Counted from the stretch's first letter, positions 1 through 8,142 are shown. The stretch is DNA of 18,804 nucleotides from Dunaliella salina (GCA_002284615.2 MU069744.1:83282-102085), one strand, 5' to 3'. The notes: generated by a model not told the origin, from the letters alone. Numbers and translations are program-made.

Positions 1-381
1 AGGTCTACCTCGTGCAGCCAATATTCACATGAGCCCGTAGGCTTTATGTCTGTTTGTGGATTTGTGGGGTTTGTATCAAATGTGATTTTGTTGCGCAATT
101 CTGTGTCCAATTTCTGCTGCCATACATTGGTTTCAGTAGGTTTCTCAAAGCCCTGTCTTTCCAGATTTGAGAGGGTAGAATCTGCTGTGGGTGTTGAGAG
201 GTTAGGCTCGCTCTGTTGTGCTTAGAACTTAACTTAAACAGAAGGTATTGGGGTCTGGTGATGGGGTATTGGGGTCTGGTGATGGTGGTTGCAAGCTCGG
301 CAGCTTATTCTGTAAAAACAAGCACATAAATAGCACAATTTACTGCATGCTCTAGGCCATTCAGGCGCTGTGTTCGCCTCC
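1..381. other. Unassigned DNA at the window start
   Basis: I see no gene, RNA or named repeat here. There is a short direct duplication of the phrase GGGGTCTGGTGATGG at about 249-283. No open frame with family resemblance was found on either strand. Confidence 0.4.
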
Positions 382-468
382 AGAGGGTGTCATGAGTTTC
401 AGAATATGGAAGGAATAGCAGGATTAAGCGTTATATTCTTCCTGATTCTGACGCTCATGACACCCTCT
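382..468. repeat. 87-nt imperfect hairpin (foldback)
   Basis: The arm AGAGGGTGTCATGAG at 382-396 is perfectly complementary to CTCATGACACCCTCT at 454-468. Pairing continues inward with a few mismatches (TCAGAAT against ATTCTGA, GGAA against TTCC) to about 417 and 433, leaving a short loop. The structure could be a tiny foldback transposon or a hairpin precursor of a small RNA. I see no target duplication beside it, so its origin is open. Confidence 0.6.
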
Positions 469-1075
469 AAAGGACTGAGACAAAGCAAGATGCTTTGGAG
501 GCATTGAGACAAAGCAAGACGTTATTGAGGCTGACACACAGGTTGTGCTGGTGGCACAGCTGCAAACAGTGTCCAAGCAGAAGCATCACCTGAAGGTTCG
601 GCCAGTTCTGTATGCCAAAACCGTATGCCCATGTAAGACAGTGCCAAAAATTCAGCATCCACCATTTAATACTTACAAATACGTGTAAACAGAGGGAATG
701 GGTCAACCATAATAAGCACATGATCCTCAGGTGTGCACCGGTGGCGAGGTGGCATATGCCCTGACCTTGATCAGGGACCAGAAGCGCATTTGAATGTTCC
801 ATTCCATTGAAGCTTTTGCTGAAAAGCAAGTATCCCTCACGGGTCATACATATCTTGTGAGAGTATAAGCACAAAAGCAAAAGTGGGCCCACGCTGTGCA
901 CAACGTCTGTATGCGTGGGCAAATCCAGATATACAGACACTGCTTCAGATGAGCAAACCATTGGCGACCAGTGATTTTGGCTGTCGATCGTGAGCTCCCT
1001 AGAATGATTATTAATTCCTCAAGTGTAAAAGTTGAATCAATCAGGCCAGGAAGTGAGACGTGAGGTCCACCACGT
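469..1075. other. Unassigned DNA, no supported gene
   Basis: A minus-strand open frame covers 467-961, but its composition (Leu, Cys, His, Trp rich) matches no family I recognise and codon use is not convincing. A phrase of about 26 bases recurs at 476-533 (GAGACAAAGCAAGA twice). Nothing else is supported. Confidence 0.35.
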
Positions 1076-1335
1076 GAATGAATTGCACACACTTGTACCT
1101 CTTTGTTTCTTGACGTGCTCTTCAAATGAAAAAGAATTAAAATGAATTTGAAATGAAAAAATTCAAATGGAAACATTCAAATGAAAATGAATTGCACACA
1201 CTTGTACCTCTTTGTTTCTTGATGTGTCTTTCAAATGGTGCAGACTCGTACTCATCTTGGTCACACCTTGTACCTTCTTTCTTGATGCGTCTTTTAAGCA
1301 GTACAGACCCAGATTCATCTTAGTTATGACCTTGT
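1076..1335. repeat. Degenerate minisatellite with AT-rich insert
   Basis: A block of about 43 bases (core GAATTGCACACACTTGTACC followed by TCTTTGTTTCTTGA) occurs at 1078-1120 and again at 1188-1228. A related, more diverged unit starting GTACCTTCTTTCTTGATG follows at 1271, giving a spacing near 65 bases for the last units. Between the first two lies an A-rich stretch with TTCAAATG repeated at about 1130, 1162, 1176 and 1231. It looks like an old tandem array. Confidence 0.6.
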
Positions 1336-1914
1336 ATCCCTGAAACCTGTTTACTTGCAGGACCCCTGGGCAGGAACCCGCATACTTCGGTGCACAGCAG
1401 ATTTGATATGGCGCTTCGTCCACAGTGCCATGGAGTGGAATTTATTTTGTCATTTGGCTTGTACCCTGGGATGAAAGAAGGTCGCACAATCAGAAGAGAC
1501 AGAAAACCACATTTAATGGTGTGTGCATAATGTTTTCTTACAGTACTCTGCATCAGGAATGTGACCACAAGTAGGTAGTTCAGTTTTTGCAGTGCAGTCT
1601 CTTTCGTTCCCTTTTTTCCTCCAGGCCAGCCTTAGCTACATGCATTCAACAGGACCTCTGCTTTCTCACATAATTTCTAAACGTTCCTGCACTCCGAGGT
1701 GTAAGCAGGGTCTGCTTGATTGTGCTTCGTAAGGTGGGCTCCTGGAAGTTTTGATGACGCGTCTGACGTGTCTGCGTTTGTACTGGGTGGTGTATGCAGT
1801 ATTCACTTTTGAACCTGTCAAGAGCATGCAAGTCTGAAGCCAGAGGTTTGCATTAGTCAGCACAGCTGGGCTCGAATTTCCTGCCTCACAAACTTCCTCT
1901 CGGTAGTTGTGGGT
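1336..1914. other. Unassigned DNA
   Basis: No gene could be supported. Short open frames on the minus strand (about 60-80 codons) do not resemble known proteins. A pyrimidine tract followed by AG (CTGTTTACTTGCAG near 1347-1360, TTTTTTCCTCCAG near 1612-1624) would pass as splice acceptors on the plus strand, but I could not attach an exon to them. Confidence 0.3.
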
Positions 1915-2150
1915 GCTGCATGATTCAGTTCAGTATGCCCACTAACTGGTTACCACTAGGTACGCACTCGAGAACGAGAGCAGCTAGGTTCTATAACCTA
2001 GTGCATCGAGTAACCCTCCACATCCACATTGGCTTTTTTGTCTCACGTCTTGTGGTGGAGGGGACTCACGGCTCTTCTGAGCCAATTTGTCTCCTTTTCC
2101 CTAATTAATGTAGGGCGAATTTCTCTGCCTACGTAGTTTTCCCTTGTCTC
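1915..2150 (+). mobile_element. LINE-A 3' end, 5'-truncated (copy A1)
   Basis: The first 75 bases translate to the end of the LINE-A protein, with residues DSVQYAH, then LVTTRYALENESS after a stop that interrupts the frame. The 3' UTR follows: CCTCCACATCCACATTGG, then TGTGGTGGAGG, GAGCCAAT, TCTCCTTTTCC, TAATTAATGTAGG and finally TCTCTGCCTACGTAG with a short pyrimidine tail. The same succession of blocks occurs at 3745-4160 and inverted at 8143-8345. Only the last part of the element is present, which is usual for 5'-truncated LINE insertions. It is not functional. Confidence 0.75.
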
Positions 2151-2195
2151 GACAGGAGGCCCTCCACCAGATTGTCTGATTGTGACTAGTCCACA

Positions 2196-2284
2196 CAAAG
2201 AAAAGAAAAGAAAAGAAAAACTACCTAGGCAGAGAAACTCTTCCTACATCAATTAAGGAAGAGGAGACACATTGGCTCACACAC
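2196..2284 (-). mobile_element. LINE-A 3' tail fragment, inverted relative to A1
   Basis: Read on the minus strand this gives GAGCCAATGTGTCTCC, TTAATTGATGTAGG, TTTCTCTGCCTAGGTAG and then a regular (CTTTT)n tail at 2196-2219. It matches the end of A1 over about 60 bases in the opposite orientation, so the two tails point at each other across about 45 bases. Only the tail survives. Confidence 0.75.
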
Positions 2285-2371
2285 AATCCAACAGCAATTC
2301 AGATGTGGTGGAAAGGGATGTTTGCTGATGGATTGCGAGGGGACATCAAGTGCAGCTTGTGCACAAAGGTT

Positions 2372-2965
2372 TTCGTGCGGAAAAAAAGGAAAGCCTACAC
2401 AGGCCGGAGGCCGGTCCCCTCGCCTGGGCCCTCAGAAGCTGGTCACAATGAGACGACGACGACCCTCCTCCTCCTGCTTTCCACAGGTTGCAGGTTAAAA
2501 GGCATCCAGACAAAAAGATTGACCGCTACCTGTGGTATGAAGAGAGGAATTCATGAAGAAAATTATAGAGCTTGTTGTTGTTTTGATTTATGAAGGAATG
2601 TACAATAAGACTATACATGGTGAATGGCAGGCAAGTAAGGAGCCATCTGAGAAGGTAGGTGCAGTAAAGGTAGGGGGGACCATAGAACAAATAAGCGTAC
2701 TTATTCGGAGAGAGCGTACATGAGGACGAATACACTTGAAAATAACATGTCGGTTGTACTGCACATCATCTTAAGTATCACAGAGATGACATGTAGGTAA
2801 ACAGAGTCTTCCCATGAAGCTTGCTCAACTTTCAAAGCAAGGACACAAAGTCTGAAACGGGCCACACTCCGAACCATGTGCTTAGGGAGGTCCAAGTCAA
2901 ATACATGATCTCATCCCAAAGATTGAGAGGATCCGAATGTTCATTGATTTGATCTAAGGCGCGAG
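2372..2965 (-). pseudogene. LINE-D C-terminus with CCHC finger and 3' UTR
   Basis: Reading right to left, the translation begins with a hydrophobic linker (residues LPKHMVRSVARFRL at about 2890-2845). Next comes a zinc-knuckle-like pattern CHLCDT..DDVQ..RHVIFKC, that is C-x2-C, His, Cys, at about 2785-2725. It ends with a region containing INQNNNKLYNFLHEF at about 2590-2540. Frames are broken by stops and shifts, so this is a pseudogene. A 3' UTR follows, ending in GGCCTGTGTAGGCTTTCC and T-rich sequence at 2381-2405. The CCHC end and the FLxQNNNKLYxFLHE ending are what I associate with the C-terminus of a LINE polyprotein downstream of reverse transcriptase. The matching RT-proximal part of this family lies at 4161-4525 on the plus strand. 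Confidence 0.7.
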
Positions 2966-3148
2966 CTGCCAAACTGGTAACCTTGCTCTTCTAGAATAAA
3001 GTGGAGGCCTCCCTAGAAAACAACCAGCGTGCATTGGAGGGAAGACCCAACAGTCAGCGCTGACGCTGACAGTGCACTCACGTGCACTTTCTACATGAGA
3101 AATTGCAGAAATTGAACCTCTACTTTGCAGCTGATGCAGCATTGCGTT
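2966..3148. repeat. T repeat copy 1 (3018-3085) in unassigned flank
   Basis: The segment 3024-3085 (CCAGCGTGCATT, then AGACCCAACAGTC, GCGCTG, CTGACAGTG) recurs at 4660-4726 in the same orientation and at 13203-13256 inverted. Read on the minus strand it ends in a TGCACGCTGG phrase that resembles the LINE-B tail, so it may be a decayed 3' end of another LINE. The rest of this interval is unassigned. Confidence 0.5.
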
Positions 3149-3668
3149 GTCACGTTGAATCGTGGTTATTGCTGAATCCTGGTCATGCAGTCAGTTAGTT
3201 AGTTTGTTACCTTTGTTCTTAGACTGGCTCAACAACTGGCCAGCCGATTGTTGATAATTGTTTGTTGTGCACATTGGATTAGACTTGTGAGAGCTATATC
3301 CAATGGTCTGGATTTGATATCACCTTTTCTCAGCAGTGTAAACCGAGCAGATGATGGAGTAGTTTACCATTGCCCTGGGAGGGGCATAGGGAGCAGGCCT
3401 GGCAACCATGTACCAAAGCTGAGTATTCTTGTTTGTGAAGAATAAATGCTGTGCTGCATCATGCGGGAGTGCAGAAAGGAACAGCAAACCCAGAATCCCA
3501 GCAACCCTGTCTCACTTGCACCTCTTCCCATCAGCTCGAGTGAACTTGTCATTTGTCTGGATGGTTGTAGCCAGCTCTGGACGTTAAACACCCATTTCTC
3601 AACAACTCCTTGTGATCTGTGCTCCCAGGTTGGTGATGTGTGTGTGACACTGATCTCGCACAACAGCG
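3149..3668 (-). repeat. Repeat C, copy 1 (about 520 bp)
   Basis: This block is collinear with 9556-10047. Matching landmarks are GGTCATGCAGTCAGTTAGTT, AATGGTCTGGATTTGA, GTGTAAACCGAGCAGATG, GGCAACCATGTACCAAAGC, TGGATGGTTGTAGCCAGC and GCTCCCAGGTTGGTGAT. Neither copy keeps one open frame, although the minus strand gives partly similar peptides in both (SWLQPSRQ region). Orientation is inferred from the second copy, which carries a LINE-A-type tail on its left. I do not recognise a protein; it may be a non-autonomous retroelement body. Confidence 0.7.
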
Positions 3669-3744
3669 TCCATTTATGGCTGGTTACTTCATAGTTGAAA
3701 ATTTCGCACATGGACATGGCATTACCAACTTTCTATACGCCCAG

Positions 3745-4160
3745 GTTTAGCTTCTCAACAATTATGCCATTCATGCAATTCACCCTATTCTCCTGGGTGT
3801 AGGTGGAACTATTTACACTGAGCATACCCTAAAGCAATTCAAACAACGAGGATTGGATCACCAGCGTGCCGGCTGGCGCGCGCCACGAAGCTTGCTCAAC
3901 AACTTCATGCCCATTCTGTTCAATATGCCCACAAACTAGACTCCACACGCCGCGCTATTGAAAACAAGAATACTTCCAACTGTCAGGTTCTAGATCCAGG
4001 TGCTTCTTGTAGCCCTCCAGATCCACATTAGCATTCTCTTTTTCATACCTTGTGGTGGAGGGGGCACATGGCTCTTTTTTGAGCCGATGTGTCTCCTTTT
4101 CCTTTATTGATGTAGGGAGAGTTTCTCTGCCTACGTAGTTTTTTCTTTTTCTTTCTTTTC
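3745..4160 (+). mobile_element. LINE-A C-terminal coding end plus 3' UTR (copy A2)
   Basis: The translation shows the conserved RLE extension: HPILLGVGGTIYTEHTLKQF at about 3780-3845, then after a frame change AQQLHAHSVQYAHKLD and STRRAIENKN up to about 3985. The 3' UTR has GGTTCTAGATCCAGGTGCTT, CCTCCAGATCCACATTAGC, TTGTGGTGGAGGGGGC, GAGCCGATGTGTCTCC, TTGATGTAGGGAG, CTCTGCCTACGTAG and a T/C-rich tail to 4160. It is 5' truncated and frame-broken. The tail abuts the LINE-D fragment that begins at 4161. Confidence 0.8.
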
Positions 4161-4525
4161 ATGCTGTACACGAGTCAAATTTGGGCCTCTTCCAAGAGAC
4201 AAGGCAGAGAGATGGACGACCTCGTACAGAAATGGCTGTTAACAGTGTTTAAGAGGATTGTGGGGGTGAGGGATACTACCCCCTCATGGTCTGTCATGCG
4301 AGAGTGTGGCCTGGAGCCTCTACAGTTCAATTGGTTTTGTGCGGCTATGCACCAATATAATCCTTTCACTCAACGCAACGGCTGCACAATGAGAAAGATC
4401 TTACAAGCTGACACGGATGGGCTTGTTGGTCCTCTCACATTCTTCCAGCCATGAATGGTTTGATTCAGTTTCACATTTTCAAACAGAAGTTGCTGAATTG
4501 AGAACCAATTGATCACAGTCGGTTT
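4161..4525 (+). pseudogene. LINE-D reverse transcriptase C-terminal region
   Basis: An open frame at 4161-4454 begins LYTSQIWASSKRQGREMDD and continues with VQKWLLTVFKRIVGVRDTTP and VMRECGLEPLQFNWF. This is the usual layout at the end of a LINE reverse transcriptase: the LYGxxIW-type turn, a helix ending in a RxxxGV phrase, then TPxxxxxRECGxxPL. The catalytic RT motifs (with the YxDD box) lie upstream in intact elements and are absent here. A frameshift near 4440 leads into a short SAMNGLIQFHIF stretch before similarity fades at about 4525. It is a fragment and not functional. The upstream boundary coincides exactly with the pyrimidine tail of LINE-A copy A2. Confidence 0.75.
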
Positions 4526-4884
4526 GTATGGCTGGACTGATGCCAGGAGTGCAGCACCCGCATGGCCATCTCAAAATGCTCGTGGTGTGGTGCGGAGCGC
4601 ATGGGCACGGACCACACCACAGGATGAGGCACTAGAAGTAAAAGCCTATGCTGAACACTACCAGCGTGCATTAAGGACATACCCAACAGTCGGCGCTGGA
4701 ACTGACAGTGAGCCCCACTAACGAGAGCAAGCTATAGAGCAGCCAAATTAATGTGCTTCCGGCGGGTTGTCAGCCATCCATCCAGCTGTGCTCCTCCTTC
4801 TCCTGCAAGCAACCGATTCAGCCCCCCCCCAAAAAAAATACCATTGCTTGAGTTGCTAAATTGGATGGCATTTTTTGTGCTATT
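4526..4884. other. Unassigned DNA with T repeat copy 2 (4655-4727)
   Basis: The plus strand is open from 4509 to 4721 (70 codons), but the frame is shared with a repeat and the protein is not recognised. The T repeat at 4660-4726 matches 3024-3085. Read on the minus strand, 4820-4884 may continue the RLE LINE that is interrupted by the E1 element, because the proposed target duplication lies at its edge. A C8/A8 homopolymer pair lies near 4818-4838. Confidence 0.4.
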
Positions 4885-5554
4885 ATTTTTTACAGAGGTG
4901 GTCATTTGAGGGTCCCAAAAGGGGTGTTTTTAAAATGTGAATTGAATATGGTGGGCCCAGCTGGCACTTTTCAAGCTTAGTACCCAGATGTAGCCCTCAA
5001 CTATCCATAGCACCTGAGCTTGAAAAGTGCCAGCTGGGGCCACATGCCTAATTTTCCACGGCGTGAACCCTAGTTTTCACCACCAAAACTCCATTCCGGA
5101 CCACCTACTGCACCAAATTAAGTGATTTTTGGTGATTTGGAGTTCTTGTACCAAAAGAATATCATTGCAAAAATTTGGAGGGGAACGGACCAGTACTTGG
5201 TCAGATACCCCATTTTGGCCCATTTCCCTCAGAAAAAATTAGCAGATGGGGTGCCAAAAAGGTGAAAAATCAACTTTCTCCAAATCAGCTTTTCAGCACA
5301 CCGATGAATTCCTCTTCAGAAAAGAAGTACTCCTGGGGTATTTTGAGGGTAAAAGAAGCTCTGGTTGGGGAGTACTGGCTCAAAACGTGTAAACCCAGTG
5401 CCAAAATTTGAACTGGGATTTCACCCAGGCCACTGGGGTGGTCCGTTTGGCCTCAAACTTTTGTAATCATCTAGGTATGTTGTTCAAACATGATCTGCAT
5501 CAAAAAAGTCACATTCCCAGACATTTGCTCAGATGACCACCTCCGTGATTTTTA
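4885..5554. mobile_element. E1: non-autonomous hAT-like element with TIRs (about 655 bp)
   Basis: The left end at 4893 reads CAGAGGTGGTCATTTGAGG. The right end, read inward from 5547, is CACGGAGGTGGTCATCTGAG. The ends are inverted repeats sharing GAGGTGGTCAT and TGAG. Flanks read ATTTTTTA (4885-4892) and ATTTTTA (5548-5554), a candidate 8-bp target duplication differing by one T. Ends beginning with CA and an 8-bp duplication are typical of the hAT superfamily. No transposase is encoded, so it would depend on a partner. Partial relatives occur at 9240-9474 plus 10087-10250, and at 14640-15145. On the minus strand an RLE LINE frame runs into the right end. Confidence 0.65.
4956..5038. repeat. 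22-bp perfect inverted repeat inside E1
   Basis: The sequence around CAGCTGGCACTTTTCAAGCT at 4956-4977 is exactly complementary to 5017-5038, separated by 39 bases. A transcript of either strand would form a stable stem-loop. The related E copies at 9240 and 14640 do not show it clearly, so it may be a later gain in E1. Confidence 0.85.
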
Positions 5555-5875
5555 GTAGGGTTTTTACAGCTTGAAAGTGGTGTTCTCTTGAACTTTTGTG
5601 GACTTTGCCATTGTTTAGGCCAACTTTGCAGAGGGAATTAATGGTGTAGGGATTCAAGATTCTAGTAACTCCAATCAGTATGGTGTGTAGTGTGACTCTG
5701 TTATTGTGGTGTCTGCCCCTTAGAGTTTTTGTGCGGAGGCTCTCGATGGCTATATGCTGATTTTGTGCAGTGAGGAGAGTCTGTTCAGGCTCTGTGTCAG
5801 AGCAACATTTCAGCTCAAGGAGATGAATATCTCTGTCTCTGGGATTTATGAATCGCGGATGATGTGTTGAGTCTC
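5548..5875 (-). pseudogene. RLE LINE endonuclease end plus C-terminal extension (third variant)
   Basis: Read from 5875 down to 5548 the minus strand is open with no stop, although it has no usable start codon. It contains RDRDIHLLELKCCSDTEPEQ at about 5840-5780 (the E-L-K catalytic motif of a PD-(D/E)xK nuclease), then AQNQHIAIESL, then NRVTLHTILIGVTRILNPYT at about 5705-5645, and VGLNNGKVHK. The order is the same as in LINE-A and LINE-B: DxHLxExK, a QxxQH helix, then VTLHTILxGV. The frame runs straight into the right end of E1, which inserted into it. The upstream zinc finger and PD motif are missing. It is a fragment, but the best kept open frame of this domain on the left side of the window. 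Confidence 0.75.
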
Positions 5876-5887
5876 AGCCTTCAAGGG

Positions 5888-6346
5888 GCAGGAAAAGAAA
5901 AGAGAAGTTTCCGCAGGCAGAGGCCGCGTGCTTTAAGGGCAGGTCCACAATCTAACAAGCTAGCAAGCTAGCAAGCTAGCAGTTGCCTCACCAGAAAACC
6001 CTCGAAAACTACAATAGACACAGCTAGCCTAGGTTAGAGCCAGAAACAGAGATAATGAGGATCTGGGGGGTTGGCCGCCATGCCTCTGGACGCCCGTACT
6101 CTCCTTCTGCTGTCTTCCGCCGTACGCCCAGCGACCCCCCNGAAAATGAAGAGCATGTCTGGTGCTAATGATGGATGTCAATTTTTGATTGCGTAGCCAT
6201 TGTGAATAGCTAGCCACACCAAAAAAAAATGGTATGTAGAGTCACTTTGTTGTTCCGTTTTGGATTTCTTGAGCTGCGGGATTTTAGTCTGGTTACAGTG
6301 TGGGCATGTTGAGCTGCGGCGTGCTCCAGGGCAATGAAGGGAATGG
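5888..6346 (-). mobile_element. LINE-B copy B1, distal part: coding end and 3' UTR
   Basis: Read on the minus strand, 6346-6150 matches the plus-strand LINE-B at 11320-11580: KKSKTEQQSDST corresponds to RKSKREQQSDLA, followed by a GGTGTGGCT block and then CACCAGACATGCTC. The 3' UTR at 6150-5888 matches 11592-11837: GAGTACGGGCGTCC, GGCGGCCAACCCCCC, CTCTGTTTCTGGCTC, a GCTAGCTTGCTAGC array, GGACCTGCCC, CGCGGCCTCTGCC and a pyrimidine tail (AAAAGAAAAGAGAAG on the plus strand at 5891). The proximal half of the same copy is at 6870-7450. The unresolved base N at 6141 falls at the coding/UTR border. Confidence 0.75.
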
Positions 6347-6870
6347 CTCGGGACCCCAGTCAGCTCCACCCAGATCAGCGACACATCCACCTTGTAGAAG
6401 TCAAATACTGTGAGGATACCCGGCATTACAGCCAGCTTGAGGCCCCCAAGCAGCAGCACCGCGACCTTTGCCGTCATCTTTATAGAGCTTCAGCTCAAGT
6501 CACACTCCATACTATCCTGCTAGGTGTGGGAGGAGTCATTTACACCCCGCACACATTGGAGTCTCTTAAGGAGCTTGGTCTTAACGTTTTCAATTGAAAC
6601 TTGCAAGGCCACCAAGCTTGTCCGGAAGCTTCATACCTATTCTGTCCTGTATGCTTACAAACTTGCCAGCGCCAGATGTGCTCTTGAGAAAACCTTTTTC
6701 AACTCTCAACAAGGTCAGGCACGGGATACTGCTAGTAACCCACCTGATCCCAACTGACTTCTTTCTTCTGCTTCCTCTTGGTGAAGAGGATACACAATGC
6801 CTTGGCCCTAGGTATCCCCTTTTCCTTAATTAATGTGGGGAGTGTTTTCTTTTTCTCCATTTCTTTTCTT
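6346..6870 (+). mobile_element. LINE-A copy A4 inserted into LINE-B
   Basis: An open frame at 6334-6597 carries RHIHLVEVKYCEDTR (E-V-K nuclease motif), then PKQQHRDLCRHLY and VTLHTILLGVGGVIYTPHTL, ending ELGLN. One frameshift near 6590 is followed by KLVRKLHTYSVLYAYKLASA, RCALEKTFFN and ASNPPDPN. The 3' UTR is shorter and more diverged than in A2: CCTTTTCCTTAATTAATGTG at about 6818, then GGGAGTGTTTT and a T/C-rich tail to about 6870. The PD motif and zinc finger are missing because the copy is 5' truncated. It is the best kept LINE-A C-terminus here, with one frameshift only. Confidence 0.8.
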
Positions 6871-7450
6871 TGGCGTCGGGATAGAATTTGAATTCAACAA
6901 GGTGGATGTCCCTGTCGCAATCAGGGAGATTAGAGGGATCAAGATGAACAGGTCGACCTGGGATAGAGCGCGCAAAAATAGCACCTGGGCAGCTTTGGTG
7001 GCAGGCTGACGAGCCAGTACCACTAGGGAACACCCAAGTAAGAATGCTACGTGTTATGTTTCCAGGAACCTGCAAGCCCTGTTCTTGGAATCATTCGGAT
7101 GATCCGTCATTGCTGCAGCCATCCAACCAATAAGGGATGCGCCATATTGGCCTTTTCTGAGGGCATTAATACAGAGACTAAGGTCTGCATGGTGTCTGTT
7201 TGTGTGCATCCAACTCAGTGTTGAATTGGTACACCTGAGGAGCACGTGATCAATTATCTTCATCGCCACAGAGTTGGCATCTTGCAAGCTGGAAGAAGAA
7301 CTTGAAGGCATGCTTTTATGTGTACAGTATATCAGGTCAATGTTTGATTACATCTATTCGCTTTTTAAGGGTGATCTCAAAATTTTTCCAAAGGAAGTTG
7401 CTGATCTCCTCGTCAGCAAGTAGGACTTTAATGCTATCAGGGCGACTGAG
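6870..7450 (-). pseudogene. LINE-B copy B1, proximal part: CCHC finger and RLE
   Basis: From right to left: LLADEEISNFLWKNFEITLK at about 7420-7350, KHAFKFFFQLARCQLCGDED with the first two zinc cysteines near 7280, then after a frame change IDHVLLRCTNS giving the His and last Cys, HTNRHHADLSLCI, and an RLE with residues ITRSILTWVFPSGTGS. Where LINE-B at 10929 has RPDAIFV, this copy has CPGAIFA, so the catalytic Asp is replaced by Gly. The second motif is present as IHLVEFKFYPDA, close to 6875. Stops and frameshifts also show that it is dead. It is cut at about 6870 by the tail of LINE-A copy A4 and resumes at 6346. Confidence 0.8.
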
Positions 7451-7452
7451 TT

Positions 7453-7511
7453 GTATGTTTGTATGTATGTATGTGTGTATGTATGTATGTATGTGTGTAT
7501 GTATGTATGTA
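7453..7511. repeat. (TATG)n microsatellite
   Basis: Tandem GTAT/GTATG units with regular TGTG interruptions cover 59 bases. It lies exactly at the right edge of the recognisable LINE-B copy B1. Confidence 0.9.
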
Positions 7512-7735
7512 AGTTCAGTTGTCCGGCCGGATGGGAAAAGTCAGTGAGGAATATTTTGTTGAATATTATAAGGAATTTCCATCTCCAGGGAATATAGCCT
7601 TTCCTTGCATGCATCCAGAGTGGCAATGTAAGGTCCACAATTTCCTGTGCTGTGTGCTTCATCACAAAATAAAAGGAAAAGAAAAGCCTACGCAGGCCAA
7701 AGGCCGCGTGCATTAAAGGAAGGTCCATTACTGGA
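7512..7735 (-). mobile_element. LINE-B-type 3' tail (7671-7735) with unassigned 160-bp neighbour
   Basis: On the minus strand 7735-7671 gives GGACCTTCCTTTAATGCACG, CGGCCTTTGGCCTGCGTAGG and CTTTTCTTTTCCTTTT, the LINE-B terminal block. The DNA at 7512-7670 matches nothing else I can see in the window. It may be non-LINE-B sequence between two insertions. Confidence 0.6.
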
Positions 7736-7739
7736 AACA

Positions 7740-8142
7740 CCACAGATGTTGATACATTGATGGTATCGATCTCATGTTCATTTGATTTATCTCATTGCAG
7801 GTGCGTGCATCAGGGTAGGGTTTGGGATGTGCTATCAGGTGTACCACATAGAGGGTAGATAGCGGGCCCTGGGTGGTTGCTGAAGAACCTGGTACGCTTT
7901 CCATTGTGTAAGGTGTCTTTCCAACACTTGAGGGCATTGGTCTGTTCTTTGAGGTCACAGCTGTCATATGCCAGAAAGCATAACTGATTTTGTAATTAGC
8001 AATGGAGTGAGTGTTGGATATCCTAAGCAGGGATCGCCAATTTCCATAGCTATAAGTACCAAGGTTTGCTGTCCCCAATTTGTGCTTTTCGTGCATTATT
8101 TGTTTTAGTTTGCCTTAGAGGTCTGAAAGGGGCCAGTATCCT
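7740..8142 (-). pseudogene. RLE LINE mid-portion with decayed zinc finger
   Basis: The minus strand opens with GKLKQIMHEKHKLGTANLG, then TYSYGNWRSLLRISNTHSI and YKISYAFWHMTAVT. LINE-B has a parallel MHKKHKLGSADTSGYHYQRW at 10597-10660. After a frame change near 7920, LHNGKRTRFFSN leads to the finger at 7860-7807. There the first Cys reads Tyr (IYPLCGTPDS) and the His reads Gln (TSQTLP), with a stop before the last Cys. So three features of the C-x2-C/H/C finger are lost. The segment precedes an RLE in intact relatives, but the RLE itself is missing here; a LINE-B tail follows instead. Confidence 0.65.

Noticed and set aside
467..961. 164-codon minus-strand open frame
   Set aside because: The translation has no family resemblance and an odd composition, with no supporting start or splice context; length alone is not enough.
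1340..1640. Host exons based on acceptor-like CTTGCAG and CCTCCAG
   Set aside because: Isolated splice consensus matches are frequent by chance, and no adjoining coding segment could be recognised.
3364..3717. Minus-strand protein in repeat C
   Set aside because: The second copy at 9741-10058 preserves only part of the frame and breaks at different points, so a conserved protein is not supported.
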